Shown here: piece after piece, positions 1-5,681 of the stretch
Position numbering within the stretch: the first letter of the stretch is position 1
Layout of the letters: each line of letters begins with the position of its first letter
Assembly: GCA_902464495.1 (NCBI GenBank)
Contig: CABQJK010000030.1
Span: 1 to 21,872, forward strand
Direction of reading: 5' to 3'
Length of the DNA: 21,872 nucleotides
From: an uncultured Collinsella sp.
GTDB taxonomy: Bacteria > Actinomycetota > Coriobacteriia > Coriobacteriales > Coriobacteriaceae
Notes under the pieces: generated by a model
What the model saw: only the letters and a program-made list of their open reading frames with translations
What the model was told of the DNA's origin: nothing
Database searches by the model: none
Position numbers and translations under genes: made by a program

Positions 1-335
1 AGACCGACCTGGCACCCGAGCCCTTTGTGGGATTCGAGAACCACGGCGGCCGCACTCTGCTCGACGCAGATGCCACGCCGCTCGGAACGTCCGTTGTCAC
101 GGGTACCGGAAACAACGGCGACGATGGCTTTGAGGGACTGATCTACAAGGGCGTCATCGGCACGTATCTACACGGACCGGCGCTGCCCAAGAACCCCGAG
201 CTCGCCGACTGGCTCATTACCCACGCCCTCGAGCGCCGCGGCGATGCGCAGGCCACAGCCCTGCTGCCGCTCAAGCCCCTCGACGACACCTACGAGCACA
301 CCGCCCACGACGCCGCGATGAAGCTTCTCCCCTAA
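1..335 (+). CDS. gatD: GatD-like glutamine amidotransferase, C-terminal part (partial)
   Basis: This is the 3' end of a gene that begins before the window; the open frame runs back to the first bases, so no start is visible. About 110 residues remain. They contain the GFENHGGRT segment and the GTYLHGPALPKNP motif, whose His is the catalytic-triad His of class I (cobyric acid synthase type) glutamine amidotransferases. This matches GatD, which with MurT amidates lipid II D-glutamate to D-isoglutamine at the cytoplasmic membrane. A murT gene would be expected just upstream but lies outside the window. The TAA stop at 333-335 overlaps the first bases of a 14-bp palindrome. The main alternative is another CobB/CobQ-type amidotransferase, but the LPKNP-x-LADWLI pattern favours GatD. 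Confidence 0.8.
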   Translation, partial: TDLAPEPFVGFENHGGRTLLDADATPLGTSVVTGTGNNGDDGFEGLIYKGVIGTYLHGPALPKNPELADWLITHALERRGDAQATALLPLKPLDDTYEHTAHDAAMKLLP

Positions 336-370
336 CCACCACAAAGGGGACAGGCGCCTTTGTGGTGGTT
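334..370. repeat. 14-bp perfect inverted repeat with GGGGACAGG loop
   Basis: The arms at 334-347 and 357-370 are perfectly complementary around a 9-base centre. The left arm starts inside the TAA stop of the upstream amidotransferase gene. No T-run follows, so it is not a standard intrinsic terminator, although it may still shape the 3' end of the transcript. The GGGGACAGG stretch resembles the GGGGACGGG stretch in the arms of the palindromic element at 5509-5664, so both may belong to one REP-like family. Confidence 0.7.
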
Positions 371-390
371 GTGACCTGTCGCAACGTTTG

Positions 391-525
391 TCTCAATCTG
401 TAACATCTAGACCGTTAAAAGTCGTCTTACTGTTACAGATTGAGATATTCGTCCCGACGTCTGCCTTTTGTCTCGATCTGTAACAGGTAGAGCTGATTTA
501 CCCGCTCAGATGTTACAGATTGAGA
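391..525. repeat. Two tandem hairpin units at exactly 80-bp spacing
   Basis: Unit 1 has perfect 15-bp arms at 391-405 (TCTCAATCTGTAACA) and 431-445. Unit 2 has the same arms at 471-485 (one G/A difference) and 511-525. Both units have a 25-base loop, and the loops differ in sequence. The flanks are shared too: TTTG before each left arm and TATT after each right arm. The conserved arms with divergent loops suggest a REP-doublet or small non-autonomous element. No coding sequence lies in 336-625. Confidence 0.8.
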
Positions 526-606
526 TATTTGAAAATCGGGATAGAAGCCCGCTCCTGTGTGGTGGTTTTCCAGTTTGCCAACGATATACGCACCGGCAAA
601 AAAGTC

Positions 607-615
607 TGCTATACT
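607..615 (+). promoter_or_regulatory. Extended -10 promoter of tRNA-Glu
   Basis: TG at 607-608 followed by one base and TATACT at 610-615 gives an extended -10 element, placed 11 bases before the mature tRNA 5' end. No good -35 hexamer is visible at the usual distance, which fits an extended -10 promoter. Confidence 0.5.
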
Positions 616-625
616 CTTTCCCGCT

Positions 626-702
626 GTCCCCATCGTCTAGCGGCCAAGGACGCCACCCTTTCAAGGTGGATATCGCGGGTTCGAATCCCGCTGGGGGCAC
701 CA
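626..702 (+). tRNA. tRNA-Glu (anticodon UUC)
   Basis: The cloverleaf is complete. The acceptor stem pairs GTCCCCA (626-632) with TGGGGGC (692-698). The anticodon stem CCACC/GGTGG encloses the loop CTTTCAA, giving anticodon TTC. The T-arm is CGGGTTCGAATCCCG at 676-690. The discriminator is A699 and the CCA is encoded at 700-702. An extended -10 element lies upstream and an intrinsic terminator downstream, so this is a single-gene unit. Confidence 0.95.
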
Positions 703-712
703 TTTGAAATGC

Positions 713-745
713 AAAGCCCGTTACCCTTGTGGTGACGGGCTTTTT
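713..745 (+). terminator. Terminator of tRNA-Glu
   Basis: A 12-bp stem (714-725 with 731-742, one G-T wobble) and a 5-base loop are followed by a T-run at 741-745. It lies 11 bases after the tRNA CCA end. A diverged copy with a similar AAGCCCGTTACC start is at 902-934. Confidence 0.85.
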
Positions 746-901
746 GCTACCCATGCGCCGGGATTCGAACCCGACAGGGGGCGGAGCTGAGGAAACGCGC
801 AAGCGTTTTCCAGCGCAGCACGCAAGGAGCGGAGCGACGCAGCGAAAGCGGGCGGTGCCAGCCGCACGCGGGCATACCACTGGGGGCACCACAGAATTTG
901 A

Positions 902-934
902 GAAGCCCGTTACCAATTCGTTGGCGGGCTTTTT
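902..934 (+). terminator. Second, duplicated intrinsic terminator
   Basis: AAGCCCG (903-909), a TTA bulge, and CCAA pair with TTGG and CGGGCTT around a TTCG tetraloop, followed by a T-run to 934. It is a diverged copy of the tRNA-Glu terminator, and no intact gene lies directly before it. It may act as a back-up terminator. Confidence 0.65.
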
Positions 935-995
935 GCTACCCATACGCCGGGATTCGAACCCGGCAGGGTGCGGATCCCGGCATCATCGCAAGGCC

Positions 996-1216
996 TGTGG
1001 GCAAAAAATAGCAAATATGAGTACTGTTACCAATTTAGTAACAGCGATTTCATGCCATCAGAAGACAATTTGGACGCCAAGCGTCCTACGGCGGAGGAAA
1101 TGCAGGCATTTATCAGCCAAGTACTTGGACATATGTTGCGTAATTCTGCGTCTTTTGCAAAAAGATAATGCTACATGACTTGTGACAGTACTCATATTTG
1201 ACGTTTTTTGCCCACA
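996..1216. mobile_element. MITE-like element, 221 bp, with 35-bp terminal inverted repeats
   Basis: The left end 996-1030 (TGTGGGCAAAAAATAGCAAA and onward to 1030) and the right end 1182-1216 are inverted repeats that differ at about four of 35 positions. The ends carry a CAAATATGAGTACTG core. A perfect 7-bp hairpin (CTGTTAC/GTAACAG) lies just inside the left end. The interior has lower GC than its surroundings and encodes no transposase; it holds one 38-codon frame at 1052-1168. No clear target-site duplication is visible. These properties suit a non-autonomous element mobilised from elsewhere. Confidence 0.7.
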
Positions 1217-1275
1217 ACCCCTTATTGCGCGGGCAAATCAGTTGCAAAACGGACTCCAAAGCGTCCCTCGCAAAC

Positions 1276-1314
1276 AAAAAAGCCGGGGCCCGCGCGATAC
1301 GGACCTCGGCTTTC
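1276..1314 (-). terminator. Terminator of the glutamine synthetase gene
   Basis: Read on the minus strand, AAAGCCGAGG (1314 downwards) pairs with CCCCGGCTTT with one mismatch and is followed by a T-run (the A-run at 1276-1281 on the plus strand). It begins about 26 bases after the glutamine synthetase stop codon. Confidence 0.8.
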
Positions 1315-1340
1315 AACCGTGACGGTATGTTATCCCAGTC

Positions 1341-3428
1341 CTACACGTAGAACAGGATGTCGTCGTAGGTCGGGACCGGCCAGTAGTCGGCGGCCACGAT
1401 CTCTTCCATGGCGTCCACGGCGGCGCGCAGCGTATCCATAGCGGGAACGACCTCGTGTGCATACACATTGGCCTGTTCCTGGCCATCGAGGGCCTCGGCC
1501 TTCTGATGCACGACGTCGAGCGCCTTGATAGAGTCGTTGATGGCGGTGATGCCGTTGCAGAGCTTGTTGAGCGTGTTCTGCTCGCACTGCATGGCGGCCT
1601 CAGCACCGGCGGCACGAATAGTCTCAAGGCCCTTAGCGACCTTGGTGGCGTAGGCGGTAATGACCGGGCGATAGGTACGACGCGCCTCGCGAACCATCGT
1701 GGTAGCCTCGATGTTCATGAGCTTGTTGTACTTCTCGAGCTTGCAGTCATAGCGGCACTGGGCCTCGGCGCGGGTCAGGACACCCGTCTCCTCAAAGAGC
1801 GCAATGGCCTTATCGGAAACAAAGGCGGGAAGAGCGTCGGCCGTGGTCTTGTTGTTGGCAAGGCCGCGCTTCTCGGCCTCAATGGGCCACTCGTCGGAGT
1901 AACCGTCGCCGGAGAACAGGATGCGCTGGTGATCGGTCAGCACCTTCTTGCAGTACTCAAGCGCGGCGTCCTGGAACTTATCCTCGGGCGTACCCTCGAG
2001 TGCGTCGGCGAAGGACTTGAGCGACTTGGCCACGGCGGCATCGAGCACCAGGTTGGAGTCGGAGACGTTCTGCTCGGAGCCGCAGGCACGGAACTCAAAC
2101 TTGTTGCCGGTGAAGGCGAACGGGGAGGTGCGGTTGCGATCGGTGTTGTCCTGCATCAGCTTGGGCAGGGTATCGGCGCCCAGGTCAAGCACGCCGCGCG
2201 TGGCATGGACGGAAGCCTTGCCATCGATGATCTTCTCGACGACCTCGGTAAGCTGGTCGCCCAGGAAGATGGACATAATCGCCGGAGGAGCCTCGTTGGC
2301 GCCCAGACGATGATCGTTGCCGGCCGAGGCAACGGAGGCACGCAGGAGCTCTTGATAGTTATCGACGGCCTCGATCACCGCGGTGAGGAAGACGATGAAC
2401 TGCAGGTTGTCGAGCGGGGTGTCGCCCGGATCGAGCAAATTCTCGGACTCGGTGCCAAGCGACCAGTTATTGTGCTTGCCCGAACCGTTGATGCCCTCGA
2501 AGGGCTTCTCGTGCAGCAGGCAGACCAAGTCGTGACGGGAGGCGATGAGCTTCATCTTCTCCATCATGACCAGATTCTGGTCGATGGCCTCGTTGACCTC
2601 GCCGTAGACAGGGGCGAGCTCATGCTGGCAGGGAGCGACCTCGTTGTGCTTGGTCTTGGCAGGAATGCCAAGCGCCCACAGTTCATCGTCCAGGTCCTTC
2701 ATATAGGACGAGACGGTGGGGCGGATAGCGCCAAAGTAGTGCTCCTCGAGCTCCTGGCCCTTGCAGGGAGCAGCACCAAAGAGGGTGCGCCCGGTGATGA
2801 CCAGGTCCCTGCGCTTGCGGTAAGCGTCCTTCTTGATCAGGAAGTACTCCTGCTCATCGCCCACGGAAGGAACGACCTTCTTGGGGGTCTTACCAAACAG
2901 CGCCAAAACGCGCTTGGACTCACGCGAGAGTGCGGTCATGGAGCGCAGCAGCGGGGTCTTCTTGTCCAGGGCCTCGCCCGTGTAGGAGCAAAAAGCCGTG
3001 GGGATGCACAGGACATCGTCCTTGATAAAGGCGGGGCTGGTGGGATCCCAAGCGGTGTAGCCACGGGCCTCGAAGGTGGCACGCAGGCCGCCGTTGGGGA
3101 AGCTGGAGGCGTCCGGCTCGCCCTGGATGAGGTTCTTGCCCGTAAACTTGGTAATGGCGGTGCCGTCGTGGTTGGGCTCGAGGAAGCTGTCGTGCTTCTC
3201 GGAAGTAATGCCCGAAAGCGGCTGGAACCAGTGCGCGTAGTGCGTCGCGCCCTTGGAGATGGCCCAGACCTTCATGGCGTGGGCAACGGCGTTGGCCACA
3301 TCCAGGTCGAGCGGCTCACCGTCCTCGAGGGTTGCAGCAAGGCGCTTCCAAATGTCCTTGGGGAGGTAGTCCTTCATGACTTCCTCAGAGAACACCATGG
3401 TCCCGAAGCGGTCAGTAAGTTCGGCCAT
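1341..3428 (-). CDS. glnN: Glutamine synthetase type III
   Basis: The protein of 695 residues catalyses ATP-dependent condensation of ammonia with glutamate in the cytoplasm. Its length and motifs fit the large type III family rather than the roughly 450-residue GlnA. Visible motifs are GDEQEYF (190-196), KHNEVAPCQHELAPVY (260-275), GINGSGKHNNWSLGT (312-326) and, later, a GNKFEFRACGSEQN block. The chosen ATG at 3426-3428 has GGGAG seven bases upstream and starts MAELTDRFG. A longer in-frame start at 3491 has no comparable site and would add 21 unconserved residues. The gene is monocistronic, with a terminator at 1276-1314, and its leader contains a 21-bp palindrome that could be a regulator site. 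High-GC codon bias produces a long spurious frame on the opposite strand. Confidence 0.95.
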   Translation of the reverse strand: MAELTDRFGTMVFSEEVMKDYLPKDIWKRLAATLEDGEPLDLDVANAVAHAMKVWAISKGATHYAHWFQPLSGITSEKHDSFLEPNHDGTAITKFTGKNLIQGEPDASSFPNGGLRATFEARGYTAWDPTSPAFIKDDVLCIPTAFCSYTGEALDKKTPLLRSMTALSRESKRVLALFGKTPKKVVPSVGDEQEYFLIKKDAYRKRRDLVITGRTLFGAAPCKGQELEEHYFGAIRPTVSSYMKDLDDELWALGIPAKTKHNEVAPCQHELAPVYGEVNEAIDQNLVMMEKMKLIASRHDLVCLLHEKPFEGINGSGKHNNWSLGTESENLLDPGDTPLDNLQFIVFLTAVIEAVDNYQELLRASVASAGNDHRLGANEAPPAIMSIFLGDQLTEVVEKIIDGKASVHATRGVLDLGADTLPKLMQDNTDRNRTSPFAFTGNKFEFRACGSEQNVSDSNLVLDAAVAKSLKSFADALEGTPEDKFQDAALEYCKKVLTDHQRILFSGDGYSDEWPIEAEKRGLANNKTTADALPAFVSDKAIALFEETGVLTRAEAQCRYDCKLEKYNKLMNIEATTMVREARRTYRPVITAYATKVAKGLETIRAAGAEAAMQCEQNTLNKLCNGITAINDSIKALDVVHQKAEALDGQEQANVYAHEVVPAMDTLRAAVDAMEEIVAADYWPVPTYDDILFYV

Positions 3429-3513
3429 ACGGAACTCCCTTCGTATCGGCACCGCGTGAGAAGCGGTGTTGATTACTAACGAACGAGTCATAGATTAGGC
3501 TCGTCGTGTTTCC

Positions 3514-3534
3514 GCAACATTACCGTTATGTTGC
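3514..3534. promoter_or_regulatory. 21-bp palindrome upstream of glnN (putative operator)
   Basis: GCAACAT (3514-3520), seven central bases and ATGTTGC (3528-3534) form a perfect 7-7-7 inverted repeat, 86 bases upstream of the glnN start. It is a plausible site for a nitrogen regulator. No specific regulator family can be named from the sequence, and I could not place a convincing -35/-10 pair. Confidence 0.4.
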
Positions 3535-3653
3535 TGTCACGAAACCAATCAATGAGGTTACCGCATCGCAGCGGTATTGCCACCCTCAACAGCCAACGAA
3601 CTGCATAAATTGCAGACCTCCCCGCATGGTTTAAGGGTAGTCAATCTGGGATG

Positions 3654-3701
3654 GGGCTCTATTAACTGGTATTTTGCATCAGATACCATTCAATATAGCC
3701 C
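3654..3701. repeat. Nested palindrome in the glnN-metF intergenic region
   Basis: An outer repeat (GGGCTCTATT 3654-3663 with AATATAGCCC 3692-3701, one mismatch) encloses an inner one (TGGTAT 3667-3672 with ATACCA 3683-3688). It lies in the 427-bp gene-free region between divergent glnN and metF. A candidate -10 for metF (TAGAAT, 3806-3811) and a small hairpin CACCG/CGGTG lie further downstream. I see no recognised SAM or cobalamin riboswitch here. Confidence 0.45.
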
Positions 3702-3855
3702 TTTCCTACATTGACCGCTCTGCTATAGGCAATGCCGATAGCGTGGCATCTTTGATTGGTATCCCTAAATCGCGAGTAAAACTCCACCGTGGCACAGCGG
3801 TGCTGTAGAATCCTTACAACACATCACACTATTTAAGTATCTAAAGGAGCACGAT

Positions 3856-4728
3856 ATGCGCGTCGACGAGGTTTTTAAGCAGGCAGCATCCCAGGGCACC
3901 GCACCCGTTTCGTTTGAGATGTTCCCGCCCAAGGGTGAGCTTACCCTCGATACGGCTCGCGAAGTGGCAGGCAATCTGTGCAATCTTTCGCCGAGCTTTG
4001 TCTCGGTCACCTGCTCGGCCGGCGGTTCGGGCAACGGCGCCGCCACCGCCCCCATCGCACATATGATTACGAGCGAATTCGATACGCCCTCGGTGGCACA
4101 CCTCACCTGCGTTGGCCGCACGCATGCCGATATTGCCGCCAAGATCGACGAGTACCGCTCCGCCGGTGTAGAAAATGTGCTGGCCCTGCGCGGTGATCTT
4201 CCCGCCGGCGCGACCGAGGACGACAAGCCCGCCTCGGACTACGCCTACGCCCGCGACCTCATCCCCGAGCTCGTCGACGCCGGCTTTTGTGTGGGCGCCG
4301 CAGCCTACCCCGAGGGCCACATTGCCTGCGAGGACCTCAACGTCTCGGTCGAACACCTCAAGCAAAAACAGGACGCCGGCGCGAGCTTCTTTGTGACGCA
4401 GCTCTTCTTTGATAACGAGTGCTTCTACCGTTTTCGCGAGCTTGCCGACAAGGCCGGTATCACCGTGCCCATTACCGCGGGCATCATGCCGTTTATGGGC
4501 AAGTCGCAGATCAGCCGCATGGTCTTTATGTGCGGCGCATCGCTGCCCTCCCCCGTCATCAAGATCCTCGCCAAGTACGAGAACGACCCCGAGAGCCTGC
4601 AGGCAGCCGGTGTAGATTATGCCGCCCGTCAGCTTTGCGACCTCAAGGAGCACGGCGCCGACGGTCTGCACCTGTACACTATGAACCGTCCTGCAATCGC
4701 CGCAACCATTATGGAGCGCTTGGGGTAA
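3856..4728 (+). CDS. metF: 5,10-methylenetetrahydrofolate reductase
   Basis: The 290-residue enzyme reduces 5,10-methylene-THF to 5-methyl-THF, the methyl donor for MetH. The family signatures are SFEMFPPKG with the conserved Glu (E21), TCSAGGSG (52-59), and RGDLP (112-116) with the conserved Asp D114 in the FAD/folate site. Length is normal for the bacterial FAD enzyme. The ATG has AGGAG seven bases upstream. The TAA stop shares its last A with the ATG of the next gene, so the two are translationally coupled. It heads a metF - activation protein - metH cluster. Bacterial homologues use NADH or a partner protein as reductant; the sequence does not decide which. Confidence 0.95.
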   Translation: MRVDEVFKQAASQGTAPVSFEMFPPKGELTLDTAREVAGNLCNLSPSFVSVTCSAGGSGNGAATAPIAHMITSEFDTPSVAHLTCVGRTHADIAAKIDEYRSAGVENVLALRGDLPAGATEDDKPASDYAYARDLIPELVDAGFCVGAAAYPEGHIACEDLNVSVEHLKQKQDAGASFFVTQLFFDNECFYRFRELADKAGITVPITAGIMPFMGKSQISRMVFMCGASLPSPVIKILAKYENDPESLQAAGVDYAARQLCDLKEHGADGLHLYTMNRPAIAATIMERLG

Positions 4729-5528
4729 TGGAAAAACCGCACATCGATACAACCGCTGTCGAAGTGCCGGCCGACCTTGCGTCGCCGGCGCTTTATCGTA
4801 TCGATGATGCCCACCATCCCCGCGTCGACCGTGCCGAAATGCTGCGCTACCTGGGCTACGGCGGTCAGCAAATTGAGCCCGAGCTGTCGCGGCGTATTGA
4901 GCTTGTCGTTGAACGTCTGGAGCTGGACATTGAGCCCCGCGGCGTGCGCCGTGTGTTCGCCGTTGATGCCGCGGGCGTGGACGAGCAGGGAGAACCCTGC
5001 ATTCGCCTGGTCGGCACCAACGTTGAGCTGTGCGGTCGCGATATCTATCGCCACCTCAAGGACGCCCGCATGGCCGCACTCATGGCATGCACCCTCGGCA
5101 TGAACGCCGAACGTCGCCTGCGCACCACGGGAGCCCAGCAGCCCCTCGAGGGAGCCGTGCTCGACGCCGCGTGCTCTGCCTATGTGGAGGCTGCCATTGA
5201 GCAAATGGACCAACAGGTCAAGGCTGCGGCCGCCGCACACGGACTCGCCGGCAACTGGCGCTTTAGTCCCGGCTACGGCGACTGCCCGCTTGCGGCCCAG
5301 CGCTCGATCGTGGACGCACTCAACGCCACGCGGCTCATCGGCCTTACCGTCACACCGACCAGTCTGCTCATGCCCACCAAGAGCGTGACCGCGGTGATCG
5401 GCCTCTTTGACGGCGAGGTCCACGACGCCCAGAGCCGCCCCACCTGCACTATCTGCCGCATGCGCGAGCACTGCCGCTTCCGCGCCGCCCACACCACCTG
5501 CTATTCCAGCCATTTGGGGACGGGGTAG
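4728..5528 (+). CDS. Stand-alone methionine synthase reactivation-domain protein
   Basis: The 266-residue protein resembles the C-terminal AdoMet-binding activation domain of MetH as a separate polypeptide. Evidence is the FSPGYGDCPL segment (179-188) and TSLLMPTKSVTAVIG (211-225), which match the RxxPGY and SxxxxPxKSVSGxxG motifs of that domain. The downstream metH lacks this region, so the two should act together: this protein would bind AdoMet and support reductive methylation of cob(II)alamin. Four cysteines near the C-terminus (C240, C243, C249, C258) could bind a metal or Fe-S cluster; this is inference. The start ATG overlaps the metF stop. The last residues, roughly HLGTG, and the TAG stop lie inside the left arm of a palindromic element, so the C-terminus may have been altered by that insertion. 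Confidence 0.85.
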   Translation: MEKPHIDTTAVEVPADLASPALYRIDDAHHPRVDRAEMLRYLGYGGQQIEPELSRRIELVVERLELDIEPRGVRRVFAVDAAGVDEQGEPCIRLVGTNVELCGRDIYRHLKDARMAALMACTLGMNAERRLRTTGAQQPLEGAVLDAACSAYVEAAIEQMDQQVKAAAAAHGLAGNWRFSPGYGDCPLAAQRSIVDALNATRLIGLTVTPTSLLMPTKSVTAVIGLFDGEVHDAQSRPTCTICRMREHCRFRAAHTTCYSSHLGTG

Positions 5529-5664
5529 AAATGGTAGATTTAGCGCTTGACTTTTGCCGTATTGTGAATCGGTTTATAGCGGAATCGCAATACGGTAAGC
5601 CACTAACACACAAGCATCGTTGTCAAGCTTTATTTCTACCATTTCTACCCCGTCCCCAAATGGC
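5509..5664. mobile_element. 156-bp palindromic element with 30-bp perfect terminal inverted repeats
   Basis: The arms at 5509-5538 and 5635-5664 are identical in inverse orientation over 30 bp, beginning GCCATTTGGGGACGGGG. The symmetry continues inward with GCTTGAC/GTCAAGC and, in the centre, CCGTATTG (5557-5564) with CAATACGG (5588-5595). The interior is AT-richer than the flanking genes and codes for nothing. The left arm contains the stop of the activation-protein gene, and the right arm ends 5 bases before the metH ribosome binding site. It could be a MITE or a large REP doublet. Confidence 0.8.
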
Positions 5665-5681
5665 AGGTTAGGAGCTCATTG

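Larger units (their letters stand above)
692..973. repeat. Tandem partial duplication of tRNA-Glu 3' end, terminator and inverted T-arm
   Basis: Two units about 189 bp apart share the same order: the acceptor end CTGGGGGCACCA or ACTGGGGGCACCA (691-702, 880-891), an AAGCCCGTTACC terminator hairpin, TTTTTGCTACCCA, and an inverted T-arm GGGATTCGAACCC (760-772, 949-961) followed by CAGGG-T/G-GCGGA. Between the units, 784-880 is GC-rich, contains GAAACGCGCAAGCGTTTT, and ends in a degraded tRNA-Glu 3' half with CGCGGG but most of the T-loop missing. No second functional tRNA can be folded from these bases. Confidence 0.75.

Noticed and set aside
756..890. A second tRNA gene on the minus strand between the duplicated units
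   Set aside because: A T-arm can be formed, but no matching 5' acceptor strand, D-arm or anticodon stem is present.
506..943. 145-codon minus-strand frame across tRNA-Glu
   Set aside because: It runs antisense through the tRNA and its duplicated 3' ends, giving the well-known spurious PAGFEPAISTLKG-type peptide.
1455..3479. 674-codon open frame on the plus strand opposite glnN
   Set aside because: It is the mirror of a GC-rich coding frame. The glnN product has clear type III glutamine synthetase motifs on the minus strand, and the plus frame encodes a low-complexity Leu/Gly/Val-rich product.
3560..3855. SAM or cobalamin riboswitch upstream of metF
   Set aside because: Expected for methionine genes, but no conserved core was seen; only short palindromes are present.
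5679..5681. TTG start for metH
   Set aside because: The ATG three bases downstream has better spacing to AGGAG.
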